Both the position numbers and the translations under genes were made by a program. Positions 18,966-28,342 of a stretch of DNA of 64,000 nt are shown in pieces. The DNA is taken from positions 992,001 through 1,056,000 of the forward strand of contig CBDBBV010000002.1 in the NCBI GenBank assembly GCA_965203265.1, given 5' to 3'. The notes beneath the pieces are model-generated. The model saw only the letters and a list, made by a program, of their open reading frames with translations. It made no database searches and was not told where the DNA came from. How positions within the stretch are numbered: position 1 is the stretch's first letter; each line of letters starts with the position of its first letter. The stretch is from JAHRAW01 sp965203265. GTDB taxonomy: Bacteria; Pseudomonadota; Gammaproteobacteria; Arenicellales; Poriferihabitantaceae.

Positions 18966-21758
18966 ATGAATGAAACGATCCGAACGATCCCAACGATCCG
19001 AATGAAAGCCGAAAAAAACGAATCCGCCGACTTCGCCGCCGACGACGAAAACGATCCGTTGCGCCGGGATGTTCGGCTATTGGGGGACTTGCTCGGGGAA
19101 ACCATCACCAAGCAACACGGCGACGCCCTCTTTCAGCTGGTGGAAGAGGTACGCACCATCGCCAAGCGGATGCGTATGGGGGAGACCGAGGCCACCCGCC
19201 GGTTGATCGACAAATTGTCCGATATGCCGGCGCAGGAACTGCTCAATCTGGCGCGCACCTTCACGCTGTTTCTCAGCCTCGCCAACATCGCCGAGCAACA
19301 CCACCAGATACGCCAACGGCGACAACAGGAGCAGGCCGAGCGAGACGATTCGGAAGAACAGGCCGGTAGCCCCGGCAGTCCCAGCAGTCCCAGCAGTCCC
19401 CTGGGCGCCGAGCTGCAAAAGCTGCTCGCGCGCGGCGTCGAGCCCGAGGAACTGTTCCGACACATATGCAAATTGTCCATCGATCTGGTGTTGACCGCCC
19501 ACCCCACCGAGGTGGTGCGCCGCAGCGTTTCCTCGAAATTCCTGCGCATCGCCCATCTGCTGGCCAAGCAGGATCGCCACGACCTGTCCGCGCTGCAACG
19601 CGCGCAAATCCGTCAGGCGCTACATCGCGCCATCGCCGAAGTGTGGGCCACGGATGAAATTCGCCGGCTGCGCCCGACTCCGGTGGACGAGGCCAAGACC
19701 AGTTTGGTGATCGTCGAGGATTCCCTGTGGGATGTGGTGCCGAAGGTGTTGCGGGAACTGGATCACGCGCTCATCCGGCACACCGGCCAGCGCCTGCCCC
19801 TCGATGCGGTGCCGCTGCGCTTCGGTTCGTGGAGCGGCGGCGATCGCGACGGCAATCCCAATACCACGCCGCTGGTCACCCGACGGGTATGCCTGCTGAA
19901 CAAGCTCAAGGCGGCGCGCATGTTCCTGCGAGACATCGACCAACTGCGGCGGGACTTGTCCATGCGCCACTGCAGCCCGACCCTCCGGCAGATGGTCGGC
20001 GCGGATGTGGCCGAGCCGTATCGCGCCCTCTTGGAAAAGGTGATCCGCAAATTGGAGGCCACGGTAAAGTACTACTCGCGGCTGTTCGACGAGGAAAATC
20101 CGGACACCGCCAAGCGCGTCCCGGTGCCCTTGCCGCGCAAGGGAATCTACAGCCGCCGGGAACAGTTGCGGGCGCCGCTCATGCTGTGCCACGACTCGCT
20201 GGTGGAATGCGGCGAGCAAATGATCGCCGAAGGGCGGCTCACCGACATACTGAGGCGGCTGGACGCATTCGGCCTGACTCTGCTGAAACTCGACATCCGT
20301 CAGGAGGCCAGCCACCATACCGCCGCCATCGACGCCATCACCCAATATCTCGGCCTCGGCAACTACGCCCAATGGGACGAAGCCCGCCGTCAGGAATTTC
20401 TGGTGCGGGAGTTGAACAGCAATCGGCCGCTCATCCCCTCGACCTTCCCCGCCTCCGGAGAAGCCGGCGACGAGGCCGCGGAGGTGCTGGCGACATTTCG
20501 CATGTTGGCGGCGGAAAATGCGGAATCGTTCGGCGCCTACATCATCTCCATGGCGGCGCGCCCGTCCGATGTGCTCGCCGTTGAACTGCTGCAGAAGGAA
20601 TGCCGGGTGCAGCGGCCATTGCGCGTGGTGCCGCTGTTCGAACGGCTCAACGCCCTGCGCGGTGCCGCCGAGTGCATGGATCGGCTGTTCAGCATAGACT
20701 GGTATCGGCGGCACATCGGCGATCGTCAGGAGGTCATGATCGGCTATTCCGACTCGGCCAAGGACGCAGGCATATTGTCCGCCGCCTGGGGCCTCTATCA
20801 GGCGCAGGCGGAGCTGGTCGAGACCTTCGCCAAGCACGGAGTCGCGCTGACCTTGTTCCACGGGCGCGGCGGTACCGTGGCGCGCGGCGGCGGGCCGGCG
20901 CGTCAGGCGATTCACTCTCAGCCGCCGGGGTCGGTGAACTGCTCCATGCGGGTTACCGAGCAGGGGGAAGTCATTCAAGCCAAGTACGGACTGTCCGGCA
21001 TGGCCGAGGAGACCTTGCAGGGGTATATCGGCGCGGTGCTGGAAGCCACTCTGACGCCGCCGCCGGCGCCCGCCGAGGCTTGGCGTCGGCAGATTTCCCA
21101 GTTGTCCGAGGACGCTCTTGCGGAATTTCACGGCATCGTCCGCCAACACGCCGATTTCGCCGCGTATTTTCGCTTGGCCACCCCCCAGCAGGAATTGGGC
21201 AAACTGAAGATCGGCAGCCGCCCGGCACATCGCGGCAAGGGCGGCGACATCGGCAGTTTGCGCGCCATTCCGTGGATATTCGCGTGGACGCAGACGCGCC
21301 TGATGCTGCCCGCCTGGCTGGGCGTCGGCAACGCGCTGCAACAGGCGCGGGCGCGCGGCGATCGGGATGTACTCATGGAAATGCGGGAAAACTGGCCGTT
21401 CTTCCGCGCCACGCTGGACTCCATCGAAATGGTGTTCTCCAAGGCCAACCCCAATGTGTCGGCCATCTACGATGACCGGCTGGTGAGCGCGCCGCTGCAA
21501 CCGCTGGGCGACCTCCTACGGGAGAAGTACCAACAGACTGTCAGCCTACTGCTGGAAATCACCGGCCACCGCATCCCGCTGGAAAACGAGCCGGTGGTTC
21601 GGCGCTCGGTGGATGTGCGCAACACCTACGTGATCCCGCTGAATCTGCTGCAGGTGGAATTGTTGTCGCGGGTGCGCAACGGCGCGCCGGGGGAGGTCGA
21701 GGACGCCCTGCTGATCGCCATCAACGGCATCGCCGCGGGAATGCGCAACAGCGGCTGA
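18966..21758 (+). CDS. ppc: Phosphoenolpyruvate carboxylase
   Basis: Anaplerotic enzyme: phosphoenolpyruvate plus bicarbonate to oxaloacetate and phosphate. Catalytic His is in VLTAHPTEVVRRS (about residue 179), catalytic Lys in GYSDSAKDAG (about 599), and the Gly-rich loop is FHGRGGTVARGGGP. It ends GIAAGMRNSG, where most homologues end NTG. Length is 930 residues against 883 in E. coli. Part of the excess is a Ser-Pro-Gly repeat (SPGSPSSPSSP, about 134-145) written by a 9-bp CCCAGCAGT repeat, and the first codons are themselves a degenerate 9-bp repeat (ACGATCCGA). Confidence 0.96.
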   Translation: MNETIRTIPTIRMKAEKNESADFAADDENDPLRRDVRLLGDLLGETITKQHGDALFQLVEEVRTIAKRMRMGETEATRRLIDKLSDMPAQELLNLARTFTLFLSLANIAEQHHQIRQRRQQEQAERDDSEEQAGSPGSPSSPSSPLGAELQKLLARGVEPEELFRHICKLSIDLVLTAHPTEVVRRSVSSKFLRIAHLLAKQDRHDLSALQRAQIRQALHRAIAEVWATDEIRRLRPTPVDEAKTSLVIVEDSLWDVVPKVLRELDHALIRHTGQRLPLDAVPLRFGSWSGGDRDGNPNTTPLVTRRVCLLNKLKAARMFLRDIDQLRRDLSMRHCSPTLRQMVGADVAEPYRALLEKVIRKLEATVKYYSRLFDEENPDTAKRVPVPLPRKGIYSRREQLRAPLMLCHDSLVECGEQMIAEGRLTDILRRLDAFGLTLLKLDIRQEASHHTAAIDAITQYLGLGNYAQWDEARRQEFLVRELNSNRPLIPSTFPASGEAGDEAAEVLATFRMLAAENAESFGAYIISMAARPSDVLAVELLQKECRVQRPLRVVPLFERLNALRGAAECMDRLFSIDWYRRHIGDRQEVMIGYSDSAKDAGILSAAWGLYQAQAELVETFAKHGVALTLFHGRGGTVARGGGPARQAIHSQPPGSVNCSMRVTEQGEVIQAKYGLSGMAEETLQGYIGAVLEATLTPPPAPAEAWRRQISQLSEDALAEFHGIVRQHADFAAYFRLATPQQELGKLKIGSRPAHRGKGGDIGSLRAIPWIFAWTQTRLMLPAWLGVGNALQQARARGDRDVLMEMRENWPFFRATLDSIEMVFSKANPNVSAIYDDRLVSAPLQPLGDLLREKYQQTVSLLLEITGHRIPLENEPVVRRSVDVRNTYVIPLNLLQVELLSRVRNGAPGEVEDALLIAINGIAAGMRNSG

Positions 21759-21809
21759 GCCGTGGGGAAACGCCCACCCATCCCCCCTGCGCGTGCCGCC
21801 GCAACGCCG

Positions 21810-22670
21810 ATGAAATACCCACGCACTCGCGGCAACGCCGTGCCGCTAGCGATGGCGGCGGCGCTGGCGCTGCTGTTGGCCAGCGTCGGTGCCTTTGCGG
21901 AGAGTCATCTGGTGCGGCTGGCGACCACCACCAGCACCGACAACTCCGGCCTGCTGGATCGCCTCCTACCGCAATTCGAGCGAGACAGCGGCTATGCGGT
22001 GCAGGTCATTTCCGTGGGCACCGGGCGCGCCCTGCGGTTGGGGGAAAACGGCGATGTGGATGTGCTGCTGGTGCACGCCCCCCAGCGCGAACGGCGCTTC
22101 ATGGAGCGCGGCCACGGCGTCCACCGAAAAGGAGTCATGTTCAACGACTTCGTGGTGGTCGGGCCGAACAACGACCCCGCCGGAGTGCGCCAAGCGACCT
22201 CGGCGGCGGACGCCTTCGCCAGAGTGCGCCGCAGCGAAAGCCGATTCGTCTCGCGCGGCGACGAATCCGGCACCCATCTGAAGGAACTCGCCCTGTGGCA
22301 GCAGGCCGGAGCCGGCGTGGTGGATTTCGGCTCACGGCGTCTGGAAACCGGTCAGGGCATGGGCAAGAGTTTACAAGTTGCGGATGAATTGCAGGCGTAT
22401 CTGTTGATCGATCGGGGAACCTGGATCTACCTCGAAGCGCAAACCTCGCTGGCATTGCTCTATCAGGGCGACGAGTCCCTGCGCAATCCCTACGGCGTGA
22501 TGGCGGTCAATCCGAAGCACCACCGCACCAACATCGCGGGCGCCGTCGCCCTCATCGACTGGCTCGCCTCCCCTCGCGGGCAGGCCGCCATCGGCGCATA
22601 CACGGTCGCCGGCAGCCGCCTGTTCACGCCAACCGCCGCCACCGACAACGACAACGACGGCAACGACTGA
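21810..22670 (+). CDS. tupA: Tungstate ABC transporter, substrate-binding protein
   Basis: Periplasmic oxyanion-binding protein. The mature N-terminus carries LATTTSTDNSGLL, the TupA hallmark for tungstate, as distinct from ModA. Further family blocks are DVLLVHAP, GVMFNDFVVVGPNND and SRGDESGTHLKE. The start at 21810 gives a good signal peptide (MKYPRTRGNAVPLAMAAALA...GAFA); an upstream in-frame GTG at 21762 would only add a non-signal extension. 286 residues with a short Asp-Asn tail. First gene of tupA-tupB-tupC-mobA, with each junction overlapping. Confidence 0.9.
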   Translation: MKYPRTRGNAVPLAMAAALALLLASVGAFAESHLVRLATTTSTDNSGLLDRLLPQFERDSGYAVQVISVGTGRALRLGENGDVDVLLVHAPQRERRFMERGHGVHRKGVMFNDFVVVGPNNDPAGVRQATSAADAFARVRRSESRFVSRGDESGTHLKELALWQQAGAGVVDFGSRRLETGQGMGKSLQVADELQAYLLIDRGTWIYLEAQTSLALLYQGDESLRNPYGVMAVNPKHHRTNIAGAVALIDWLASPRGQAAIGAYTVAGSRLFTPTAATDNDNDGND

Positions 22671-23371
22671 TGCAATCCCTCGGCGATGCGACTTGGCAAG
22701 CCCTGTTGCTGCTCCTACGGGGAGACGGCGAATTGTGGGAAATCATCGGCATTTCCTTTCGCGTCTCCGTGAGCGCCATCGCCATCGCCATCCCCCCCGC
22801 CCTGCTCACCGCATTTCTGCTGGCGCACCTCGCCTTTCCCGGTCGGCGGCTGCTGATTTCCCTGTTCAACACGCTGCTGTCCCTGCCGGCGGTGGTGGTC
22901 GGCCTGACCGTCTATCTGTTGTTGTCGCGGCAGGGGCCCCTCGGCGAGTGGCGGCTGCTGTTCACCCAATCGGCCATGGTGCTCGCCCAGATCATATTGT
23001 CGTTCCCCATCCTCGTCTCCATGAGCCACGCGGCGTTTCAGGCGGCCGATCAGCGCGCTTGGGAAACCGCCCGCACCCTCGGAATTTCGCCGTTGCGCGC
23101 CTTTTTCATGGTGGTCGGGGAAGTGCGTTTCGGGCTGCTGGCGGCGATTCTGGCGGGATTCGGGCGCATCATCGCCGAGGTGGGGGCGTCGATGATGGTG
23201 GGCGGCAATATCCTGCACCACACCCGCAACATCCCCACCGCCATCGCGCTGGAAACCAGCCGGGGCAATTTCTCGCAGGGCATCGCCCTCGGCATCGTGC
23301 TGCTCCTTCTGGCCTTTCTACTCAACATGTCGTTGCAGTATTTTCAAGGGCGTGGGAAGCTTGCGGCATGA
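22670..23371 (+). CDS. tupB: Tungstate ABC transporter, permease
   Basis: Inner-membrane permease of 233 residues with about five hydrophobic helices and the BPD-transport loop (EVGASMMVGGNILHHTRN). Its ATG overlaps the tupA stop by one base (TGATG). Neighbours define it as TupB rather than ModB or CysT. Confidence 0.88.
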   Translation: MQSLGDATWQALLLLLRGDGELWEIIGISFRVSVSAIAIAIPPALLTAFLLAHLAFPGRRLLISLFNTLLSLPAVVVGLTVYLLLSRQGPLGEWRLLFTQSAMVLAQIILSFPILVSMSHAAFQAADQRAWETARTLGISPLRAFFMVVGEVRFGLLAAILAGFGRIIAEVGASMMVGGNILHHTRNIPTAIALETSRGNFSQGIALGIVLLLLAFLLNMSLQYFQGRGKLAA

Positions 23372-24117
23372 ACGCTCTCAGCACTCTCAGCGAAATCCAC
23401 TACCGCGAAATTCACCAGTTCTTCCACCGGCGGCATCTGCTCGACGGCCTGTCGCTGTCCCTCGAAGGCGGCAACGCCACCTTGCTGTCCGGCGAAAACG
23501 GCTCGGGCAAGACCACCTTGCTGCGCATCCTCTCCGGCCTGACGGCGCCGGCGCGTTGCTTGGTGGATTTCGGCGCGGGGAAAATTCCCTGGGGGAAATG
23601 CCGCAGAAAACTGCAGCGGGAAGTGATGTACCTGCACCAGCAACCGTACATGTTCGACGGCAATGTGGTGCGCAATCTGGCGCTGGCGCTACCGCGAACC
23701 ATGCCGAAACTGCAACGCCGCAAGAAAATCCGTCAGGCGCTGGAATGGGCGCAGCTCGATGGCCTCGCCGGAGAGTGCGCGAAAACCCTCTCCGGCGGCG
23801 AAAAGCAGCGGGTGTCCCTCGCCCGCGCGTGGCTGCGGCAGTCGAAATTCCTGCTGCTGGACGAACCCATCGCCAACATGGATCGGGAGTCCCAAACGCG
23901 CACCGTGGCTCTGTTGAAGCGCCTCAAGAACGCCCGCGTCGCCCTCATGATTTCCAGCCACAACCACGAGATATTCCACGAACTCATCGACCACCGCCTG
24001 ACTCTCGACCGCGGCAAACTGCTCCCCACCCAATCTGCGCCGCTACCCGCCAATGTGACCCCGCTGACCACGCGCAATCGCCCCAGCGGGACGAGTACGG
24101 GGAATGCCGCGCGCTAG
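23368..24117 (+). CDS. tupC: Tungstate ABC transporter, ATP-binding protein
   Basis: ABC ATPase of 249 residues: Walker A GENGSGKTT (42-50), Q-loop in YLHQQPYMFDG, signature LSGGEKQR (about 141-148), Walker B FLLLDEP and switch His in SSHNHE. It starts 4 bp inside tupB (ATGA) and overlaps mobA by 14 bp, so all four proteins are probably made from one message. The C-terminal 25 residues are Thr/Pro-rich and carry no recognisable regulatory domain. Confidence 0.88.
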   Translation: MNALSTLSEIHYREIHQFFHRRHLLDGLSLSLEGGNATLLSGENGSGKTTLLRILSGLTAPARCLVDFGAGKIPWGKCRRKLQREVMYLHQQPYMFDGNVVRNLALALPRTMPKLQRRKKIRQALEWAQLDGLAGECAKTLSGGEKQRVSLARAWLRQSKFLLLDEPIANMDRESQTRTVALLKRLKNARVALMISSHNHEIFHELIDHRLTLDRGKLLPTQSAPLPANVTPLTTRNRPSGTSTGNAAR

Positions 24118-24778
24118 CACTGGCGGGGTGGCCGCAGCTACAACCGACGTGAGCGCGGTGGTACTCGCCGGCGGGCGGGCGATTCGCATGGGCGGCGTGG
24201 ACAAGGGGCTGTTGCCCTTTCTAGGGGAACCGCTGGCGGCGCGGGCGTGCAGCCTGCTGACGCCGCAGGTGGCCGAGGTGCTGATCAACGCCAATCGCAA
24301 TGTGGGAAATTATCGGCGGCTGGGCTACCGAGTGGTCGAGGACGAACTGAGCGACTATCAGGGACCCCTCGCCGGCATGCACGCCGCTCTGCTGGCGGCG
24401 GCGCATCCGTGGCTGTTGACTCTGCCGTGCGACGGCCCTTTCGTAAACGCCGACTATGCCCGGCGAATGTTGGCCGCCGCCGAGGCGGAGGATGTTTTCC
24501 TCGCGGTCGCCCACGACGGCGAGCGCCCGCAGCCGGTTCATTCCCTCATCCACCGCGACCTCGCCGACAGTCTCGCCGAATTTCTGCGCGGCGGCGAACG
24601 CAAGATCGATAGATGGCACGCCCGACACGATTTCGCCACGGTGGATTTCGCCGAGGATAGGGATATGTTCGCCACGGCCAACACGCCGCAGCAGCTGGCC
24701 GAGTTGGCGCGCAAGATGGCAGGCGGAGACAGCGGCGGCGACGATGAAAGTCAGCCGCCCCCTACCGCCCGCGCATGA
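24104..24778 (+). CDS. mobA: Molybdenum cofactor guanylyltransferase MobA
   Basis: Transfers GMP from GTP to molybdopterin, making the guanine dinucleotide cofactor used by formate dehydrogenases and other DMSO-reductase-family enzymes. The nucleotide-binding start LAGGRAIRMGGVDKG and the TLPCDGPFV block with the metal-binding Asp are intact. Its overlap with tupC links metal uptake with cofactor maturation, consistent with use by the formate dehydrogenase at 45-50 kb. 224 residues, close to the usual 190-200 plus a low-complexity tail. The 3' end overlaps mutL, convergent, by 17 bp. Confidence 0.9.
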   Translation: MPRASTGGVAAATTDVSAVVLAGGRAIRMGGVDKGLLPFLGEPLAARACSLLTPQVAEVLINANRNVGNYRRLGYRVVEDELSDYQGPLAGMHAALLAAAHPWLLTLPCDGPFVNADYARRMLAAAEAEDVFLAVAHDGERPQPVHSLIHRDLADSLAEFLRGGERKIDRWHARHDFATVDFAEDRDMFATANTPQQLAELARKMAGGDSGGDDESQPPPTARA

Positions 24779-26591
24779 ACCACTTGTCGATCTCCGGCAA
24801 CGACACGCCCATCCAAGTGGGGCGTCCGTGGTTGCACTGCCCGGAACGCTCCACCTGCTCCATCTGCCGCAACAGGGCGTTCATTTCCGCGTGAGTCAGC
24901 CGCCGGTTCGCCCGCACCGAGCCGTGGCAGGCGACGCTGGAGAGAATTTCGTGCTGGGCGTTGGTGATGCGATCGCTACTGCCGTGCTCGAGCAAATCCG
25001 ACAACACATCGCGCACCAGTGTCTCGATGTCGGCTCGAATCAACAACTCCGGCACCGCCCGCACCACCAGCTGTTCTTCGCCCATGCGGTCGAGATCGAA
25101 TCCGAGGGCGGCGAAATTGTCGCCGAACTGCTCAGCGGCCTCGGCCTCGGGGCGGCTGACGATGATGTTCAGCGGCACCAATAGCGGCTGGCTGCTGGTG
25201 GATTTCGCCTCGGTTTGCCGCTTCAGGGTTTCGTAGGTGATGCGCTCGTGGGCGGCGTGCATGTCCACCATGATCAGGCCGTCTCGGTTCTCGGCGAGAA
25301 TGTAGACGCCCTTCAACTGCGCCAGCGCGTAACCCATCGGCGGCAGCTCGGCATCTTCGACTTGGTCGACGTCCTGCGAGGAGTCGGCGGGGGGATGGAG
25401 CGCCTGATAGCCCTCCATCTGAGCGGCCATGGTCGTGCGCAGGTTGCGTTGCGCCGCCGCAGTGCCGAATCCGCCGTGGCGGGCGGCGGCGGCGGGCAGG
25501 GAATAGGCGGCTTCCGGAGTCGGCAGGCGCACTTTGCTCTCGCCCGGAGTCAGCGAGGCGATGACGCGATGCAGGGTGCGGTAGATGTAGTCGTGCACCG
25601 CGCGGCTGTCGCGGAAGCGCACCTCGTTCTTGGCCGGATGCACATTCACATCCACCAGATTCGGCTGAATTTCTAGGTACAACACGAATGCCGGATGGCG
25701 TCCGTGGTAGAGAACATCGTCGTAGGCGCGCCGCACCGCATGGGCGATGAGGTTGTCGCGCACCGCCCGATCGTTGACGAAGAAATACTGCAGGTCGCGG
25801 CGGCTACGGGAGAAGGTCGGCAAGCCCATCCAACCGCGCAGGCGCGCCGGTGCCGCCTCGTCCTCGAAATGTACGCTCTGCTCGGCGAAGGCGCTGCCGC
25901 AGATGCTGCCGATGCGCTGGGTGAGTTCGTCCGGCGCGCGCGCCGATCGGGCATGGAACACTTCCTTGCCGTCGTGGGTGAGGCTGATGTCCAGCTGAGC
26001 GCGGCTCAGAGCGATTCGCCGCACCGTGTCGTCGAGGTGGCGCAGCTCGGTGCGCTCGGCGCGCAGGAATTTTCGCCGCGCCGGAGTGTTGTAGAACAGG
26101 TCGGTGGCCTCCACCGTGGTGCCGGGCGGATGCGGCACCGGGCGAGATTCGGAGACTTCGCCGCCGCCGTGGCAGGTTACCTGCCATGCCGTGGAATCCT
26201 GAGCGGTGCGGGAAGTCAGGGTAAGCCGGGAGACCGCGGCGATGCTCGGCAGCGCCTCGCCGCGAAAACCGAGGGTGGCCACATTGAACAGGTCATCGGC
26301 GCAGGTCAGCTTGCTGGTGGCGTGGCGCGACAGGGCGAGGCGAGATTCCCCTTGCGGGATGCCAATGCCGTTGTCGCGCACGGCGATGCGCTTGAGGCCG
26401 CCGCGCTCGGCGTGTACCTGAATTTGCGTGGCACCGGCGTCGATGCTGTTCTCCAGAAGTTCCTTCAACAGCGACGCCGGGCGCTCGATCACCTCACCGG
26501 CGGCTATCTGGTTGATCAGCCGGTCGTCGAGCTGGATGATGGCGGCGCGGCGCTCGGCGGATGGTTTCGTGGATGGATCAGCGGGTGGCAT
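24762..26591 (-). CDS. mutL: DNA mismatch repair protein MutL, endonuclease type
   Basis: 609-residue GHKL ATPase that couples MutS mismatch recognition to strand removal. ATP-binding motifs are ELLENSIDAGA, DNGIGI and GFRGEAL in the first 110 residues. The C-terminal domain carries DMHAAHERITYE (about 440), matching the DQHA(X)2E(X)4E metal-binding motif of MutL proteins that nick DNA themselves, and a CNHGRP motif near the end. This points to methyl-independent repair rather than the E. coli MutH scheme. It overlaps the amidase gene upstream by 14 bp. The start at 26591 is taken because the frame upstream is amidase sequence. Confidence 0.95.
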   Translation of the reverse strand: MPPADPSTKPSAERRAAIIQLDDRLINQIAAGEVIERPASLLKELLENSIDAGATQIQVHAERGGLKRIAVRDNGIGIPQGESRLALSRHATSKLTCADDLFNVATLGFRGEALPSIAAVSRLTLTSRTAQDSTAWQVTCHGGGEVSESRPVPHPPGTTVEATDLFYNTPARRKFLRAERTELRHLDDTVRRIALSRAQLDISLTHDGKEVFHARSARAPDELTQRIGSICGSAFAEQSVHFEDEAAPARLRGWMGLPTFSRSRRDLQYFFVNDRAVRDNLIAHAVRRAYDDVLYHGRHPAFVLYLEIQPNLVDVNVHPAKNEVRFRDSRAVHDYIYRTLHRVIASLTPGESKVRLPTPEAAYSLPAAAARHGGFGTAAAQRNLRTTMAAQMEGYQALHPPADSSQDVDQVEDAELPPMGYALAQLKGVYILAENRDGLIMVDMHAAHERITYETLKRQTEAKSTSSQPLLVPLNIIVSRPEAEAAEQFGDNFAALGFDLDRMGEEQLVVRAVPELLIRADIETLVRDVLSDLLEHGSSDRITNAQHEILSSVACHGSVRANRRLTHAEMNALLRQMEQVERSGQCNHGRPTWMGVSLPEIDKWFMRGR

Positions 26592-27783
26592 ATCGGCTGC
26601 GGTTCTCCGACACATATTTCTCGATGCCGGCGACGATGGCGGCGGCGATGCGATTCTGGTGGGCGGCGCTCATCAACAGTTTCTCCTCATGTGGGTTGGT
26701 GATGTAGGCGGTTTCCACCAAGATAGACGGGATGTCCGGCGATTTCAACACGGCGAAACCGGCCTGCTCCACCTGCTCGAAGTGCACCGGGCCGATTTTC
26801 TTCAACTCGGCCAGCACCTTCCGCCCGAAATCAATGGACTCGTTGACGGTATTGCTCATGGACAAATCCAACAATACTCCGGCCAGCTGATTGTCCTTGT
26901 CCGCCAGCGTGGCGCCGCCGAGCAGGTCGGAGGCATTTTCCTTGTTGGCCAGCCACTTCGCCTTTTCACTGGAAGCGCCTCGCTGGGACAGGGCATACAC
27001 CGAGGCGCCGCGCACCGATGTTTTGGTGAAGGCGTCGGCGTGCACCGAGATGAACAGGTCGGCCTGATGGCGGCGCGCGATGCGCGTGCGTTGGCGCAGG
27101 GAGATGTAGTAGTCGCCGGCGCGCGTCAGCTCGGCGCGCAGGCCCGGGCGGCGGTCGATGCGATCTTTCAGTTTCTTGGCGATCTGCAGTACCACGATTT
27201 TCTCGTAGGTGCGCTTGCCGACGGCGCCCGGATCCTCGCCGCCGTGCCCCGGGTCGATCAGAATCAGCAATTCGGATTTGGACTTGGGCCTGGACTTGGG
27301 CGTCGCTGCGCCGCCGACGGGCTGGAAATCGACCACCAGCCGATATTGATAGCGACCGCTGGGTTTGAGCATTTGCACGGAGTACCGAACCGGCTGCTTC
27401 AGGTCGAACACCAGCCGCTTGGTGTTCGTTTGCGGAGACCCCTGACGAATTCGCTGGATGAACTGCCCGACCGCATTCGCCTTCGGCAGCGCGGCGCGCA
27501 TTCGCACATCGGTCAGATCGATCACCACCCGATCGGGACTGGCCAGATCGAATACATTGAACGGCGCCTGCCGATCCATGTCGAAGACGATGCGCGAACG
27601 CTCGGGGGCGTGCCACATGCGGATGTCCTGAATGGTGGCGGTGCCGCCTGCCGCCGCCGTGAAATCGCCCGTTACCGCCGCGAGCCGGGTGGTGCCGGGG
27701 GCGCAGCCTTGCAGGCCCAATCCGAATAGGAGTGCGATCCATAGCAGGCGGCTCGGATGGGTTAGGCGACGCATATTCAACAT
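26578..27783 (-). CDS. N-acetylmuramoyl-L-alanine amidase with AMIN domain
   Basis: Cell-wall amidase of the AmiB/AmiC type that splits septal peptidoglycan. The N-terminus looks like a lipoprotein signal (RLLWIALLFGLGLQGC), which is unusual because E. coli AmiB and AmiC are soluble periplasmic proteins. The AMIN targeting domain spans about 45-150 and the Zn amidase_3 domain about 175-395, with DPGHGGEDPGA, the Glu in RTYEKIVVLQ and SVHADAF. A Lys-Ser-Pro repeat (KSRPKSKS) joins the domains. ATGs at 27783 and 27774 both fit; the first overlaps the tsaE stop. Position between tsaE and mutL is the conserved place of amiB. Confidence 0.9.
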   Translation of the reverse strand: MLNMRRLTHPSRLLWIALLFGLGLQGCAPGTTRLAAVTGDFTAAAGGTATIQDIRMWHAPERSRIVFDMDRQAPFNVFDLASPDRVVIDLTDVRMRAALPKANAVGQFIQRIRQGSPQTNTKRLVFDLKQPVRYSVQMLKPSGRYQYRLVVDFQPVGGAATPKSRPKSKSELLILIDPGHGGEDPGAVGKRTYEKIVVLQIAKKLKDRIDRRPGLRAELTRAGDYYISLRQRTRIARRHQADLFISVHADAFTKTSVRGASVYALSQRGASSEKAKWLANKENASDLLGGATLADKDNQLAGVLLDLSMSNTVNESIDFGRKVLAELKKIGPVHFEQVEQAGFAVLKSPDIPSILVETAYITNPHEEKLLMSAAHQNRIAAAIVAGIEKYVSENRSRYATR

Positions 27784-28235
27784 GGCCCCGGCAACCCCCC
27801 TACTCCATCGGCGGCGCGAACCCGCACCTGACGCCCCGACCCCCGGCTGCGATGGCGAATTTCCACCTGAAAATGCGGCGTCGGCATCCGCCCCTTGCCG
27901 CGTTCCGGCCATTCCACCAAAAGAAGCGGCGATGAATTGAGCATATCGCGCAATCCGATCATCTCCAGCTCGGCCGGCTGCGCCAGTCGATACAAGTCGA
28001 AATGGTATATCTCCCGCCGCGCCAGCGAATAATGCTCGACCAAAGTGTAGGTCGGGCTGGGCACCGCCCCGCCGTGGCCCAAACCGCCGAGAATTCCGCG
28101 CACCAACGTGGTCTTGCCAGCGCCGAGATCGCCGTCGAGGAACACCACGGCGCCGTCGCCATCGGCGAGGCGGCTCGCCCAGCCGTTGCCCAGCGCAAGC
28201 ATGGCGGCTTCCGTGGGTATGTCGAAGGATTGCAT
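27777..28235 (-). CDS. tsaE: tRNA t6A biosynthesis ATPase TsaE
   Basis: Small ATPase that activates the TsaB-TsaD complex making N6-threonylcarbamoyl-adenosine at position 37 of ANN-decoding tRNAs. Walker A GDLGAGKTT (about 35-43), the PSPTYTLVEHY block and the HFDLYRL motif are all present. 152 residues, normal length. Located between nnr and the amidase gene as in E. coli (yjeF-yjeE-amiB). Confidence 0.94.
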   Translation of the reverse strand: MQSFDIPTEAAMLALGNGWASRLADGDGAVVFLDGDLGAGKTTLVRGILGGLGHGGAVPSPTYTLVEHYSLARREIYHFDLYRLAQPAELEMIGLRDMLNSSPLLLVEWPERGKGRMPTPHFQVEIRHRSRGSGRQVRVRAADGVGGLPGPC

Positions 28236-28342
28236 CAGCGTGTTGCTCCGGGTTGTCGGCGTCGGCACAAGGCGAAGTGGGTTGCTGCGCCGACTGTGCC
28301 GCAAATCGGTGGACGGGATTCTAGCATTTCGCCGCGATTCGG

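Noticed and set aside
28236..28342. Possible regulatory hairpin between nnr and tsaE
   Set aside because: Only a 7-bp stem (CGGCACA/TGTGCCG) with a large loop; likely by chance in GC-rich DNA.
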